64,000 bases of DNA from Bradyrhizobium sp. ARR65 (lineage in GTDB: Bacteria > Pseudomonadota > Alphaproteobacteria > Rhizobiales > Xanthobacteraceae). The stretch covers positions 106-64,105 of the forward strand of contig NZ_AWZU01000011.1 in assembly GCF_000472385.1 (NCBI RefSeq). Reading direction: 5' to 3'. This document shows, piece after piece, positions 8,760 through 16,850 of the stretch. The notes under the pieces are model-generated. The model saw only the letters and a list, made by a program, of their open reading frames with translations, made no database searches and had not been told where the DNA came from. Made by a program: the position numbers and the translations under genes. Position 1 is the stretch's first letter, and each line of letters begins with the position of its first letter.

Positions 8760-9023
8760 TCAGAAGCAGGGATGGCGCCGGCCGTCCTGGCCGCGGTAAG
8801 CGGCTGAACCCCGATAGCACAGATTGGTCGAGGGGCCGTCATAATAGGCAAAGCTGTCGGGCGTGGGGCCGGGGCCATAATTGTGCACATAGCTGATGGG
8901 GTAGGGCAGCCGCCAGCCGTAATGATGACGATGGTGATGGTGGCGCCGTGCGTCCGCGGCGCTTGGCAGGCTGGCGACCGCGCACAGGAGGGCGGCGGCT
9001 GCGACAAGCTTGAGAGTCTTCAT
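8760..9023 (-). CDS. Small secreted His-rich protein
   Basis: The 87-residue product has a signal peptide (MKTLKLVAAAALLCAVASLPSAADA) and a mature region beginning RRHHHHRHHYGW, then a Tyr/Pro/Gly-rich part with two cysteines (NLCYRG and HPCF). The His cluster suggests metal binding in the periplasm, which is an inference. Related short proteins with a GQDGRRHPCF-like end are frequent in Bradyrhizobium and unassigned. It stands alone next to the tRNA gene. Confidence 0.75.
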   Translation of the reverse strand: MKTLKLVAAAALLCAVASLPSAADARRHHHHRHHYGWRLPYPISYVHNYGPGPTPDSFAYYDGPSTNLCYRGSAAYRGQDGRRHPCF

Positions 9024-9256
9024 CCCGATTCTCCGAATGTTCCTACAAGTACCACGCTAGCCGAGCCGATCCGACTGTCAAATGCGCCGCAAGCGGGCAA
9101 CCGGCGGGGTGCAAACCTCGGCGAAAAGAGGGCCTTCCACGCCCATTTTTGGCCGTTTCCGGATGCTTAACACTTTCCCAACACAGTCTGGCGACATTTC
9201 GAGAGCCGGGCTGACGGCGCTCCCGCTTAACCGCAGGTGACCAAGCCACTCTCGAT

Positions 9257-9703
9257 ATGCGCATCATGACGCTTGCTCTGTTATTGCTTTCGCTCGTTGC
9301 CGCTACGCCGGCGCATGCGCTGCTGCACATCACTCGTGATCACGGCGGCTATGTCGAGGAATACAAGGCCAAGTACAAACGGATCCGCGACAGCGGCGAG
9401 CGCGTCGTCATCGATGGCATCTGCAATTCGGCCTGCACGCTGGTGCTCGGCATCGTGCCGATGAACAAGATCTGCGTCACCCCGCGCGCGAGCCTCGGCT
9501 TCCACCAGGCCTATTACGACAAGGCCTTCACCTTCGGCATCAAGGTTACCAGCGCCGAGGGGACGTCCGAACTGATGTCCTACTATCCCGACTCGGTGAA
9601 GGACTGGATCCGCCGCAACGGCGGCCTCACCACCGAGATGAAAAAGATCAAGAACGGCACCGAGCTCTGGAAGATCGTCGATCCCTGTCCGGATGACTGG
9701 TAG
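9257..9703 (+). CDS. Secreted protein with ClpP/crotonase-like features
   Basis: The 148-residue product has a signal peptide (about residues 1-21). The mature part contains ERVVIDGICNSACTLVLG, where a Ser sits in a turn after a beta strand, and later ASLGFHQAYY. These resemble the Ser and His positions of periplasmic ClpP-like proteins of unknown function. If so it may be a serine hydrolase, but the third catalytic residue is not evident. A perfect 24-base palindrome starts at its TAG stop codon and probably ends transcription. Confidence 0.7.
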   Translation: MRIMTLALLLLSLVAATPAHALLHITRDHGGYVEEYKAKYKRIRDSGERVVIDGICNSACTLVLGIVPMNKICVTPRASLGFHQAYYDKAFTFGIKVTSAEGTSELMSYYPDSVKDWIRRNGGLTTEMKKIKNGTELWKIVDPCPDDW

Positions 9704-9724
9704 GGCGAGGCGCGCCTCGCCCTA
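9701..9724. terminator. Perfect 24-base GC-rich palindrome at a stop codon
   Basis: Bases 9701-9712 (TAGGGCGAGGCG) are exactly inverted at 9713-9724 (CGCCTCGCCCTA). The first three bases are the TAG stop of the preceding gene. It lies between two convergent genes, so a bidirectional terminator is the simplest reading, although no long T-tract follows on either strand. Confidence 0.6.
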
Positions 9725-9763
9725 CTGCTTGCCCGATGCTCGACGGCTGCTCAGAGCCTCCCG

Positions 9764-11140
9764 TCAGTCATGCTCGTAGCCGTAGACCTCAGGCAGGACA
9801 AAGATCGCAGCCAACAGGCCGAGGAGCGGGAAGACCGCAACGAACAGCGTGGCATTGGCCTGGCCGATCGCGGCGAACAGCGAGGGGAACAGGAAGATCG
9901 CCAGGAACGACGGCAGCTTGACGAACATGTAGGCGAAGCCGCTCGCGGTTCCCCGATATTCGGGTTTTGCCACCATGGTCGGAATGGTCATGCAGTTCGA
10001 GGCGTCCCAATAATGGCCCCACAACATGCCGGCCGCCGCAAAGGGCAGGATGTATTTGTGGCCGGTATAGAGCGCGGCCGCGGCGATCAAGAGCGACACC
10101 AGCACGATGCCGAAGCCGGCAATGGCAATACCGCGATGGCCGATCCTCGGCGTGAGCAGCGGCCCCACCCATCCCGACAGTGCCGCGAAGCAGAACAGCA
10201 GCATGGTCACCAGATTGTTGCCGAGCATGGTCGAGACGCCGACCATCGCAAACAGCACGGGAAGATAGAAAGCGAAGGTGGAAAATTCGCTGGCCTGTGC
10301 GAAGCAGGCGATCCAGCCGTAGATCGTGGCGCGCCAGCGGATCGGATCCTGGCGTAGATCGCCGAGGAAGGCGGTCGGACGCGGCTTCGACAATTTGACG
10401 TCCTGGTCCGGCAGCATGTCGAGCGGATCATTGTACATCTGTCGCGCGACCGCCTTGGCTTCGCGAAAGCGACCCTGCTTGACGAGCCACACCGCCGTCT
10501 CCGGCACGTCATGGCGCAGGAACAGGATGATCAGCGCCGGCACGGCGCCGAGGCCGAGCGTGACCCGCCACACCATTTCATGATTGATGTCGAGCACCAG
10601 GAAGACCGCGATGACGGCGAGCGTCAGCACCTCGCCGACGGCAAACATGAATTGCCAACGGTTGCCCATGACCTCGCGTTCGCCCTTGGCCATGGATTCC
10701 ATGATGTAGGTGTAGCCGGTCGAAATGTCGCTGCCGAGCGGGATGCCGAGCAGGAAGCGGATGACGATCAGCCAGATGACACCGGGTACGAAGGCTTGCG
10801 CCAATGCGAGCACGACGAACATGATCATCGTCGCCAGGAACATCACGCGGCGACCGATCTTGTCGGAGAGCCAGCCGCCGATCAGTGCGCCGATCAGCGC
10901 GCCGCCTTGCGTTCCGGCGGCAGCAAGTCCGAGCAGCAGCGGATCGGGATTGTACTGGTCGCGAATGAAGACGAGCACGAAAGCGATCGAATAGAGATCC
11001 CAGGCTTCCACCAGGATGGAAGCCATCATCAACCATCCGACCCGGTTGCCCTTGGGGCTATAGTTCTTGATCAGATACCGAACGGTGTCCTGGATCACCG
11101 GCTGGTGCGGTGAGGGAGCTGCGGTGGCGACTGTCGTCAT
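9764..11140 (-). CDS. MFS metabolite:proton symporter
   Basis: The 458-residue protein has about twelve hydrophobic segments. It carries the major-facilitator loop motif after helix 2 (GGWLSDKIGRRVMF) and a helix 5 signature (YIMESMAKGEREVMGNR), typical of the sugar or organic-acid:proton symporter branch. The start at 11140 follows a GGAAAGACGGGAC element; the upstream extension to 11236 overlaps the end of the regulator gene. It follows a GntR regulator and lies opposite sugar-acid enzymes, so uptake of a sugar acid such as idonate or gluconate is likely, by context only. Confidence 0.85.
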   Translation of the reverse strand: MTTVATAAPSPHQPVIQDTVRYLIKNYSPKGNRVGWLMMASILVEAWDLYSIAFVLVFIRDQYNPDPLLLGLAAAGTQGGALIGALIGGWLSDKIGRRVMFLATMIMFVVLALAQAFVPGVIWLIVIRFLLGIPLGSDISTGYTYIMESMAKGEREVMGNRWQFMFAVGEVLTLAVIAVFLVLDINHEMVWRVTLGLGAVPALIILFLRHDVPETAVWLVKQGRFREAKAVARQMYNDPLDMLPDQDVKLSKPRPTAFLGDLRQDPIRWRATIYGWIACFAQASEFSTFAFYLPVLFAMVGVSTMLGNNLVTMLLFCFAALSGWVGPLLTPRIGHRGIAIAGFGIVLVSLLIAAAALYTGHKYILPFAAAGMLWGHYWDASNCMTIPTMVAKPEYRGTASGFAYMFVKLPSFLAIFLFPSLFAAIGQANATLFVAVFPLLGLLAAIFVLPEVYGYEHD

Positions 11141-11165
11141 GTCCCGTCTTTCCTTGTCTGTGGGC

Positions 11166-11927
11166 TTATGTTCCGGGCAAAGGTTCGATGCTACAATCGA
11201 GCAGGCGAGGGTCGATGCCGGCTTCCATTTCCTCAAACATCTGATCCATGAACTCGATCAGCGTGTCGCTCGCCGCGACTGCCCGCTCGACGTGCCGATT
11301 GGAGACCGCGCTGATGATCGCGAGATGGCGATCGATCGTGCCGGTCAGGTCGGTGTGTCCGGGCAGGAGGCGATGGTAGATGTAGCCGATGCGGCGGTAG
11401 ATCGTGTGCAGCGGCCGCATGGTGTGGGCCAAGAACGGCTCGCCGCTCGCGTCAAGCATGAGCGCGTCGAGACGGCGGTCGAGCTTGTTGAACTCGTCGA
11501 TCGACAGCGTCGCCAGCCGATCGCGCAGCGCGCGTTCGATATGCAGCATCTGGTTGCGATGCGACAGCGAGGCGCGCTCCGCCGCAAGCCGAACGACAAA
11601 CCGCTCCATGTCGCGCCGCAGCCCGAGCAGCAGGCGTTCGCGCGACAGATCGATCGGCGCGATCTGCAGCCCGTGGCGCGGGCGGATGACGATCAGCGTG
11701 TCGGCGGCAAAACTGTTGACCGCGCTAAGCACGGGCGTGCGACCGAAGCCGGTCGCGCTCTGTAGTTCCTGCACGGTGAGAAAGCGGCCCGGCGGGAGCT
11801 GGCAATTGACCAGCAGATCCTCGATGCGCTGACAGGCGAGCTCGAACAGGTTGAGGCGATTGTGCCTTGCCGGCTCCTCGTTCCGCTCCGGCTGGGTGAT
11901 TTTGACAGCGCTTTTCCGACGCGCCAT
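11166..11927 (-). CDS. GntR-family (FCD-type) transcriptional regulator
   Basis: The 253-residue protein has an N-terminal winged helix-turn-helix (about residues 25-90, with PPGRFLTVQELQSATGFGRTPV) and a C-terminal all-helical ligand-binding domain of the FadR/FCD type (about 100-240). That domain has candidate metal or ligand residues in the helix around IDRHLAIISAV. Such regulators bind sugar acids or organic acids. It lies between the transporter and the divergent catabolic genes, and a near-perfect palindrome in the spacer (11991-12006) is a good candidate operator. The TGA and following transporter start are 25 bases apart. Confidence 0.88.
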   Translation of the reverse strand: MARRKSAVKITQPERNEEPARHNRLNLFELACQRIEDLLVNCQLPPGRFLTVQELQSATGFGRTPVLSAVNSFAADTLIVIRPRHGLQIAPIDLSRERLLLGLRRDMERFVVRLAAERASLSHRNQMLHIERALRDRLATLSIDEFNKLDRRLDALMLDASGEPFLAHTMRPLHTIYRRIGYIYHRLLPGHTDLTGTIDRHLAIISAVSNRHVERAVAASDTLIEFMDQMFEEMEAGIDPRLLDCSIEPLPGT

Positions 11928-11990
11928 GGGTTGCCCTCGGGTTTCCTCAGCCGCGTCTTGGGCGCAGGCCTGTGTGCAACCATAAACATA

Positions 11991-12006
11991 TTGTGATATA
12001 TTACAA
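11991..12006. promoter_or_regulatory. Candidate GntR operator in the divergent spacer
   Basis: The sequence TTGTGATATATTACAA is an inverted repeat with only one mismatched pair (positions 5 and 12). It lies between the regulator's start (11927) and the dehydratase's start (12086), where an operator controlling both directions is expected. Confidence 0.6.
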
Positions 12007-12085
12007 GTGTGCGTATGGCTTGGTGCCGGGTCGTTGCCAAGGCGGCGCGATCAAGAAAGAGAACCCGGCGGGGAGGAGAACAAGC

Positions 12086-13285
12086 GTGAAAATCACATCC
12101 ATTGAGACCCTGCGCACGCAGGAATTCGCCAACGTGCTGTGGGTCCGCCTGCATACCGATGCCGGCCTGATCGGGCTAGGTGAGACCTTTTACGGCGCGG
12201 GCGCCGTCGAAGCCCAGATTCACGATACCTTTGCCGGCCGTCTGTTGGGTCGCGATCCCCTGCACATCGAGGCCCTCCACCGCGACCTGCTCAATCTGCC
12301 GATGGCGCAGTCCTCGACCGGTGTCGAGTATCGGGCGGCCTCAGCGATCGACATCGCCCTGTGGGACCTGTTCGGCAAGGTCTGCGGTCAGCCGGTGCAC
12401 CAGATGCTGGGCGGGCTCTGCCGCGACAAGCAGCGCATCTATAACACCTGCGCCGGCACCAAATACGTGCGGTCAACCAACATCCGTCCCGTCTCGAATT
12501 GGAGCCTTGGCGAAACCGACGGTCCTTACGAGGACCTCGACGCCTTCATGAACCGCGCGGACGCGCTGGCCGAGAGCCTGCTCGAGAGCGGCATCTCCGC
12601 CATGAAAATCTGGCCATTCGATCCGCCCGCGCAGGAGAACCAGGGGCTCTTCATCACTGCCGAGCAGATGAAGAAGGCGGTCGAGCCGTTCGAAAAAATC
12701 CGCAAAGCCGTGGGCGACAAGATCGAGATCATGGTCGAGTTTCACTCGCTATGGAATTTGCCCACCGCAAAGCAGATCGCGCGCGTGCTCGAAGCCTACA
12801 AGCCGACCTGGTACGAAGACCCGATCAAGATGAACTCGCCGCAGGCGCTGGCCGAGTATGCTCGTTCGACCGATGTTTGGGTCTGCGCCAGCGAAACGCT
12901 GGGGTCGCGCTATCCTTATAAGGACATGCTCGATCGCGACGCCATGCACGTCGTGATGGCCGATCTCTGCTGGACCGGCGGACTGACCGAGGGACGCAAG
13001 ATCGCGGCGATGGCGGAGACCTATCACCGGCCGTTCGCGCCGCATGACTGCATCGGCCCGGTCGGCTTCATCGCAGCCATCCATATGTCGTTCAGCCAGC
13101 CCAACACCCTGATCCAGGAATCGGTACGAGCCTTCTACAAAGGCTGGTACAACGAGCTGGTCACGGCGATGCCCGTGATCAGCGATGGCTATGTCTATCC
13201 GATGGAAGGGCCGGGGCTTGGCGTCGATCTGTTGCCTGCGGTGTTCGACCGCTCCGATCTCGTCGTACGCCGCAGCAAGCTGTGA
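12086..13285 (+). CDS. Enolase-superfamily sugar-acid dehydratase (mandelate racemase type)
   Basis: The 399-residue protein has the N-terminal capping domain (MKITSIETLRTQEF, LIGLGETFYGAG) and a TIM-barrel domain. Candidate catalytic and metal residues are Lys in AMKIWPFD, acids in VEFHSLWN, YEDPIK and CASETLGSR, and His-Asp in APHDCIGP. This matches acid-sugar dehydratases, which remove water to give 2-keto-3-deoxy acids. The start is GTG at 12086 after GGGGAGGAGAA; the longer frame lacks support. Next to gluconate- and idonate-type dehydrogenases, a gluconate-like substrate is plausible, but that is inferred. Confidence 0.85.
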   Translation: MKITSIETLRTQEFANVLWVRLHTDAGLIGLGETFYGAGAVEAQIHDTFAGRLLGRDPLHIEALHRDLLNLPMAQSSTGVEYRAASAIDIALWDLFGKVCGQPVHQMLGGLCRDKQRIYNTCAGTKYVRSTNIRPVSNWSLGETDGPYEDLDAFMNRADALAESLLESGISAMKIWPFDPPAQENQGLFITAEQMKKAVEPFEKIRKAVGDKIEIMVEFHSLWNLPTAKQIARVLEAYKPTWYEDPIKMNSPQALAEYARSTDVWVCASETLGSRYPYKDMLDRDAMHVVMADLCWTGGLTEGRKIAAMAETYHRPFAPHDCIGPVGFIAAIHMSFSQPNTLIQESVRAFYKGWYNELVTAMPVISDGYVYPMEGPGLGVDLLPAVFDRSDLVVRRSKL

Positions 13286-13294
13286 GGAATTGGC

Positions 13295-14062
13295 ATGACG
13301 CTCTCGCTATTCGATCTCAAAGGCCGCACTGCGCTGGTGACGGGTTCCTCGCGTGGGCTCGGCCGCGCCATTGCCGAGGGCTTGGCGAAGGCCGGCGCGC
13401 GACTGATCATCAACGGCACTGACCAGGCGCGCGTGAAGGCCGCCGTCGGCGAAATGCGTGCCGCTGGTTTTGCCACGGAAGGCGCAGCCTTCGACGTCAC
13501 CGATGAGGCCGCGATCGTCGCCGCGTTCGAAGGATTCGACAAAGCCGGGATCGAGATCGATATTCTCGTCAACAATGCCGGCATACAGATGCGCAAGCCG
13601 CTGGTGGAGTTTTCCAGCGCGGACTGGCGCAAGGTGATCGAGACCAATCTCACGAGTGCCTTCGTCATCGGCCGCGAGGCCGCGAAGCGGATGATCCCGC
13701 GCAAGCGCGGTAAGATCATCAATATTGCATCGCTTGCCAGCGAACTCGCGCGGCCAACCATCGCTCCCTATACCGCGGCGAAAGCCGGGATCAAGAATCT
13801 GACAAAGTCGATGGCGGTCGAATGGGCGGCGAGCGGCATACAAGCCAATGCGATCGGCCCCGGTTATATGCTGACCGATATGAATCAGGCCCTGGTGGAC
13901 AGCGCCGATTTCAATGCCTGGCTGATGTCGCGGATTCCCTCCAAGCGTTGGGGACGGCCGGACGAACTGGTGGGAGCGGCGATCTTTCTGGCTTCGGCGG
14001 CGTCGGACTACGTCAATGGCCAGACCATCTATGTGGACGGAGGCATGCTGGCCGCGATGTGA
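13295..14062 (+). CDS. Short-chain dehydrogenase, gluconate 5-dehydrogenase type
   Basis: The 255-residue enzyme has the Rossmann glycine motif TGSSRGLG (about residues 16-23), the NNAG motif, a catalytic Ser region (NIASLAS) and the YTAAKAG active-site motif (YxxxK). Overall similarity is to gluconate 5-dehydrogenases, which interconvert 5-keto-D-gluconate and D-gluconate with NADP(H). It starts 9 bases after the dehydratase stop, so the two are cotranscribed. It could link idonate oxidation to gluconate dehydration. Confidence 0.85.
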   Translation: MTLSLFDLKGRTALVTGSSRGLGRAIAEGLAKAGARLIINGTDQARVKAAVGEMRAAGFATEGAAFDVTDEAAIVAAFEGFDKAGIEIDILVNNAGIQMRKPLVEFSSADWRKVIETNLTSAFVIGREAAKRMIPRKRGKIINIASLASELARPTIAPYTAAKAGIKNLTKSMAVEWAASGIQANAIGPGYMLTDMNQALVDSADFNAWLMSRIPSKRWGRPDELVGAAIFLASAASDYVNGQTIYVDGGMLAAM

Positions 14063-14106
14063 TTGTCGCGATTGCTTTTGCCGGAACAGCCACGGGAGAA
14101 TGAGCC

Positions 14107-15138
14107 ATGCGCGCCGTCGTCATTCATGCACCGAAGGATTTGCGGATCGAAGATTTTCCGGATCCGGCACCCGGAGCGGGCGAAGTTCGCGTCGGGATAG
14201 AGGCTGGCGGCATCTGCGGCTCCGATCTCCATTACTACCACCATGGCGGGTTCGGCACGGTGCGGATTCAACAGCCGATGGCGCTGGGTCATGAGATCGC
14301 CGGCGTGGTCGCCGCAGTGGGCGAGGGCGTACGGCACCTCTCGCCGGGCATGCGCGTCGCCGTCAACCCGAGCCAACCTTGCGGCGTTTGCGTTCACTGC
14401 CGCGAGGGCATGCGCAACCAATGCCTCGACATGCGCTTCATGGGCAGCGCGATGCGCAATCCGCACGTGCAAGGTGGCTTCCGCAAGCATGTCACAGTCG
14501 CCGCGGCGCAGGCGGTCCCGATCGCGGACAGGCTGTCGCTGGCCGAGGCCGCGATGGCCGAACCGCTTGCGGTCTGCCTGCATGCGGCCAATCAGGCCGG
14601 GCAGTTGATGGGCAAGCGGGTCCTGGTGACCGGTTGCGGCCCGATCGGGGCGCTGATGGTGCTGGTGGCGCGCTATGCAGGTGCGGCGGAGATCGTCGTC
14701 ACTGATGTCGCGGATGCGCCGCTTGCTGTCGCCCGCAGCCTCGGCGCGAGCCAGGTCTTCAATGTCGCCGCGCGGCCCGCAGCGATCGATCCCTGGCGCG
14801 CAGGCAAGGGCGTGTTCGATGTCCTGTTCGAGGCCTCCGGCAATCAGGCCGCGCTTCGGCTGGCGTTCGATCTGGTGCGCCCGGGCGCGGTGATCGTGCA
14901 GCTCGGGCTCGGCGGCGAGATGACCCTTCCGGTCAACAGCATCGTGACGAAAGAGCTGAAGCTGCGCGGCACCTTCCGCTTCGATGGCGAATTCGAGCTT
15001 GCACTGCGGTTGATGGGCGAGGGCCGGCTTGACGTGAAGCCGCTCATCACCGCCTCTCTGCCGTTCGAACGGGCGGTCGAGGCCTTTGAGCTCGCGAGTG
15101 ACCGCTCGAAATCGATGAAGGTACAGTTGACGTTTTGA
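14107..15138 (+). CDS. Zinc-type alcohol dehydrogenase, L-idonate 5-dehydrogenase-like
   Basis: The 343-residue protein is a medium-chain dehydrogenase. It has catalytic zinc ligands in GGICGSDLHYYHHGG (Cys) and LGHEIAGVV (His-Glu), and a structural zinc-like cysteine cluster (CGVCVHCREGMRNQC). The Rossmann motif is VTGCGPIGALM. The GSDLHYY pattern and downstream HHGGFG fit L-idonate 5-dehydrogenases, which oxidise L-idonate to 5-keto-D-gluconate. It is the last gene of the three-enzyme operon and ends at a strong hairpin. Confidence 0.85.
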   Translation: MRAVVIHAPKDLRIEDFPDPAPGAGEVRVGIEAGGICGSDLHYYHHGGFGTVRIQQPMALGHEIAGVVAAVGEGVRHLSPGMRVAVNPSQPCGVCVHCREGMRNQCLDMRFMGSAMRNPHVQGGFRKHVTVAAAQAVPIADRLSLAEAAMAEPLAVCLHAANQAGQLMGKRVLVTGCGPIGALMVLVARYAGAAEIVVTDVADAPLAVARSLGASQVFNVAARPAAIDPWRAGKGVFDVLFEASGNQAALRLAFDLVRPGAVIVQLGLGGEMTLPVNSIVTKELKLRGTFRFDGEFELALRLMGEGRLDVKPLITASLPFERAVEAFELASDRSKSMKVQLTF

Positions 15139-15148
15139 GCCGGGATAA

Positions 15149-15177
15149 TTCCGGGGACCCGCCGCGGGCCCCCGGAA
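15149..15177. terminator. Hairpin between convergent genes
   Basis: TTCCGGGG (15149-15156) pairs with CCCCGGAA (15170-15177), with further GC pairing inside the loop. It lies between the ends of the idonate dehydrogenase and peroxiredoxin genes. No T-tract follows. Confidence 0.5.
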
Positions 15178-15194
15178 ATGACAGGCTCGGCTCT

Positions 15195-15854
15195 TCAGCG
15201 CGGCTGCGGCACGATGCGGATATAAGGCTTGGGTGCCCTCCAGCCATCGGGGTAGATTTTCTTGGCCTCGTCATCGCTGACCGAGCCCGCGATGATGACG
15301 TCCTCGCCCTGCTTCCAATCGGATGGGGTCGCCACGCGGTGCTTGGCGGTGAGCTGCAGCGAGTCGATCGCGCGCAAGATTTCCTGGAAGTTGCGCCCCG
15401 TCGTCATCGGATAGACCAGCACCAGCTTGATCTTCTTGTCCGGGCCGATGACGAACACGTTGCGGACCGTCTGGTTGTCGGCGGGCGTGCGCTTGCTCGG
15501 ATCGCCCGAGGTCGAGGCCGGCAGCATGTCATAGAGCTTGGAGACGTTATAGTCGGTGTCGCCGATCATCGGATAATTGGGAGCGGCGCCTTGCGTCTCC
15601 CTGATGTCCTCCGACCACTTGGCGTGCTGGTCGACGGGATCGACACTCAAGCCGATCAGCTTGACCGCGCGCTTGTCGAACTCGGGCTTCAGCTTGGCCA
15701 GTGCACCGAGCTCGGTGGTGCAGACCGGGGTAAAATCTTTGGGATGCGAAAACAGCAGGGCCCAGCTATCTCCGATCCAGTCGTGGAATTTGATTTTACC
15801 TTGGGTGGTTTCGGCCTCGAAATCCGGGGCTACAGAGCCGATCTGAAGTGGCAT
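15195..15854 (-). CDS. 1-Cys peroxiredoxin (Prx6 type)
   Basis: The 219-residue protein has the peroxidatic motif SHPKDFTPVCTTE (Cys at about residue 46). It carries the long C-terminal dimerisation region of the Prx6/1-Cys group (RNVFVIGPDKKIKLVLVYPMTTGRN split over strands), and no second resolving cysteine is evident. It reduces peroxides with an external thiol donor in the cytoplasm. The usual length of the group is near 220. It is convergent with the sugar-acid operon and appears monocistronic. Confidence 0.92.
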   Translation of the reverse strand: MPLQIGSVAPDFEAETTQGKIKFHDWIGDSWALLFSHPKDFTPVCTTELGALAKLKPEFDKRAVKLIGLSVDPVDQHAKWSEDIRETQGAAPNYPMIGDTDYNVSKLYDMLPASTSGDPSKRTPADNQTVRNVFVIGPDKKIKLVLVYPMTTGRNFQEILRAIDSLQLTAKHRVATPSDWKQGEDVIIAGSVSDDEAKKIYPDGWRAPKPYIRIVPQPR

Positions 15855-16191
15855 GTTACAGCCTCATGTCATTCATGTTACAGGAGAATTCGGATTCGTC
15901 AGTATATGCAGAGGATGACCTCAAGTGAACGGGCAACGTCAAAAGGGAAAATCATTCTCTCGTGAGGCCTAGCTCTAGCACTCTCTTTTGAAATAAGGCA
16001 TTGCGGCGAAAAAGCACAGCCCCCGCAAAATACCTGATTGCCCCGATGTTGCCTTTTATGGCTCTCATCACGCCGCCCCCGATCGCAAGGCCGGAACCGA
16101 ACGGCACGTGCGTGCGACTAATCGGAAACCATCTCCGAATTGAAGGATGACGGTTTCGAATCGTTAACCGCTCGTTCATGCGCGTACGGAC
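15855..16191. other. Intergenic region, no supported gene
   Basis: This divergent spacer of 337 bases must contain promoters for the peroxiredoxin and the following + strand gene. A 75-codon minus-strand frame at 15952-16179 is open but shows no family features or clear ribosome binding site, so I do not call it a gene. Confidence 0.45.
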
Positions 16192-16800
16192 ATGCTTGAA
16201 GAGAACAAGAAACTGAGAACCCTAACTATGTCTGCCCCTCGCGTTGAGGCCGCTGAAGGACTCAGCGTCCTCGAACCTACCTGCCGCGATACTGCCGCCC
16301 ACGCGCTGACCATCGTGCGCGACGGCGTGATCACCGGCGAAGGCCCGACGACCAAGGGCCGTGTGCATTTTTCCCGTTCGCTCGATGCCGACGATGCCGC
16401 CTGGTGCGCGCGCATCCTGACCGCGGCCGCCGTCGACAGTCAGCCGGTCAGCCGGGCCGAGGCCGAAGCGCTGTTCGAGATCGCGCAGGCCGCGACCGAG
16501 CGCAGCGACGACGGCCGTTTCGACGACCTGCTGGCGAAGGCGGTGGCCCACCACGCCGCCGCGATGTCCGGCCTGCCGGTGCCGCCGCGCCACGTGGCGC
16601 TGTCACCGGACACCGACATCGAGAGCTGGGCACCCGCTTATGCCAAGGGCCTCAATGTCGAAGCCCTGGAGTGGGTCGCGGCCCAGATGCGCGGCAAGCG
16701 CAACACCAACCGCACGCTGATGGCGATGGTCGCCACCATCGTCGGCGTGGCCGCGCTGCCGCTCGCGCAACTCCCGAACGTTTTCGACATCGGGATGTAA
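16192..16800 (+). CDS. Conserved hypothetical protein with C-terminal hydrophobic segment
   Basis: The 202-residue product is mostly polar, helical and acidic, with a hydrophobic stretch near the end (about residues 176-192, MAMVATIVGVAALPLAQL) that could anchor it in the membrane. No catalytic motif or family is recognised. A second in-frame ATG at 16228 (MSAPRVEAAE) is an equally possible start, since neither site has a strong ribosome binding site. It ends next to a strong hairpin shared with the convergent phosphoesterase gene. Confidence 0.65.
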   Translation: MLEENKKLRTLTMSAPRVEAAEGLSVLEPTCRDTAAHALTIVRDGVITGEGPTTKGRVHFSRSLDADDAAWCARILTAAAVDSQPVSRAEAEALFEIAQAATERSDDGRFDDLLAKAVAHHAAAMSGLPVPPRHVALSPDTDIESWAPAYAKGLNVEALEWVAAQMRGKRNTNRTLMAMVATIVGVAALPLAQLPNVFDIGM

Positions 16801-16824
16801 ACCGTCCTGATATCTGGCCGACAC

Positions 16825-16850
16825 GACGGCGGGATCAGCGTCCCGCCGTC
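16825..16850. terminator. Terminator hairpin between convergent genes
   Basis: GACGGCGGGA (16825-16834) pairs perfectly with TCCCGCCGTC (16841-16850) around a 6-base loop, followed by TTCTGTTT on the + strand. It overlaps the stop codon and last codons of the minus-strand phosphoesterase gene. Confidence 0.7.

Noticed and set aside
15952..16179. 75-codon minus-strand frame
   Set aside because: Protein-like in parts but without ribosome binding site or recognisable family; not enough support.
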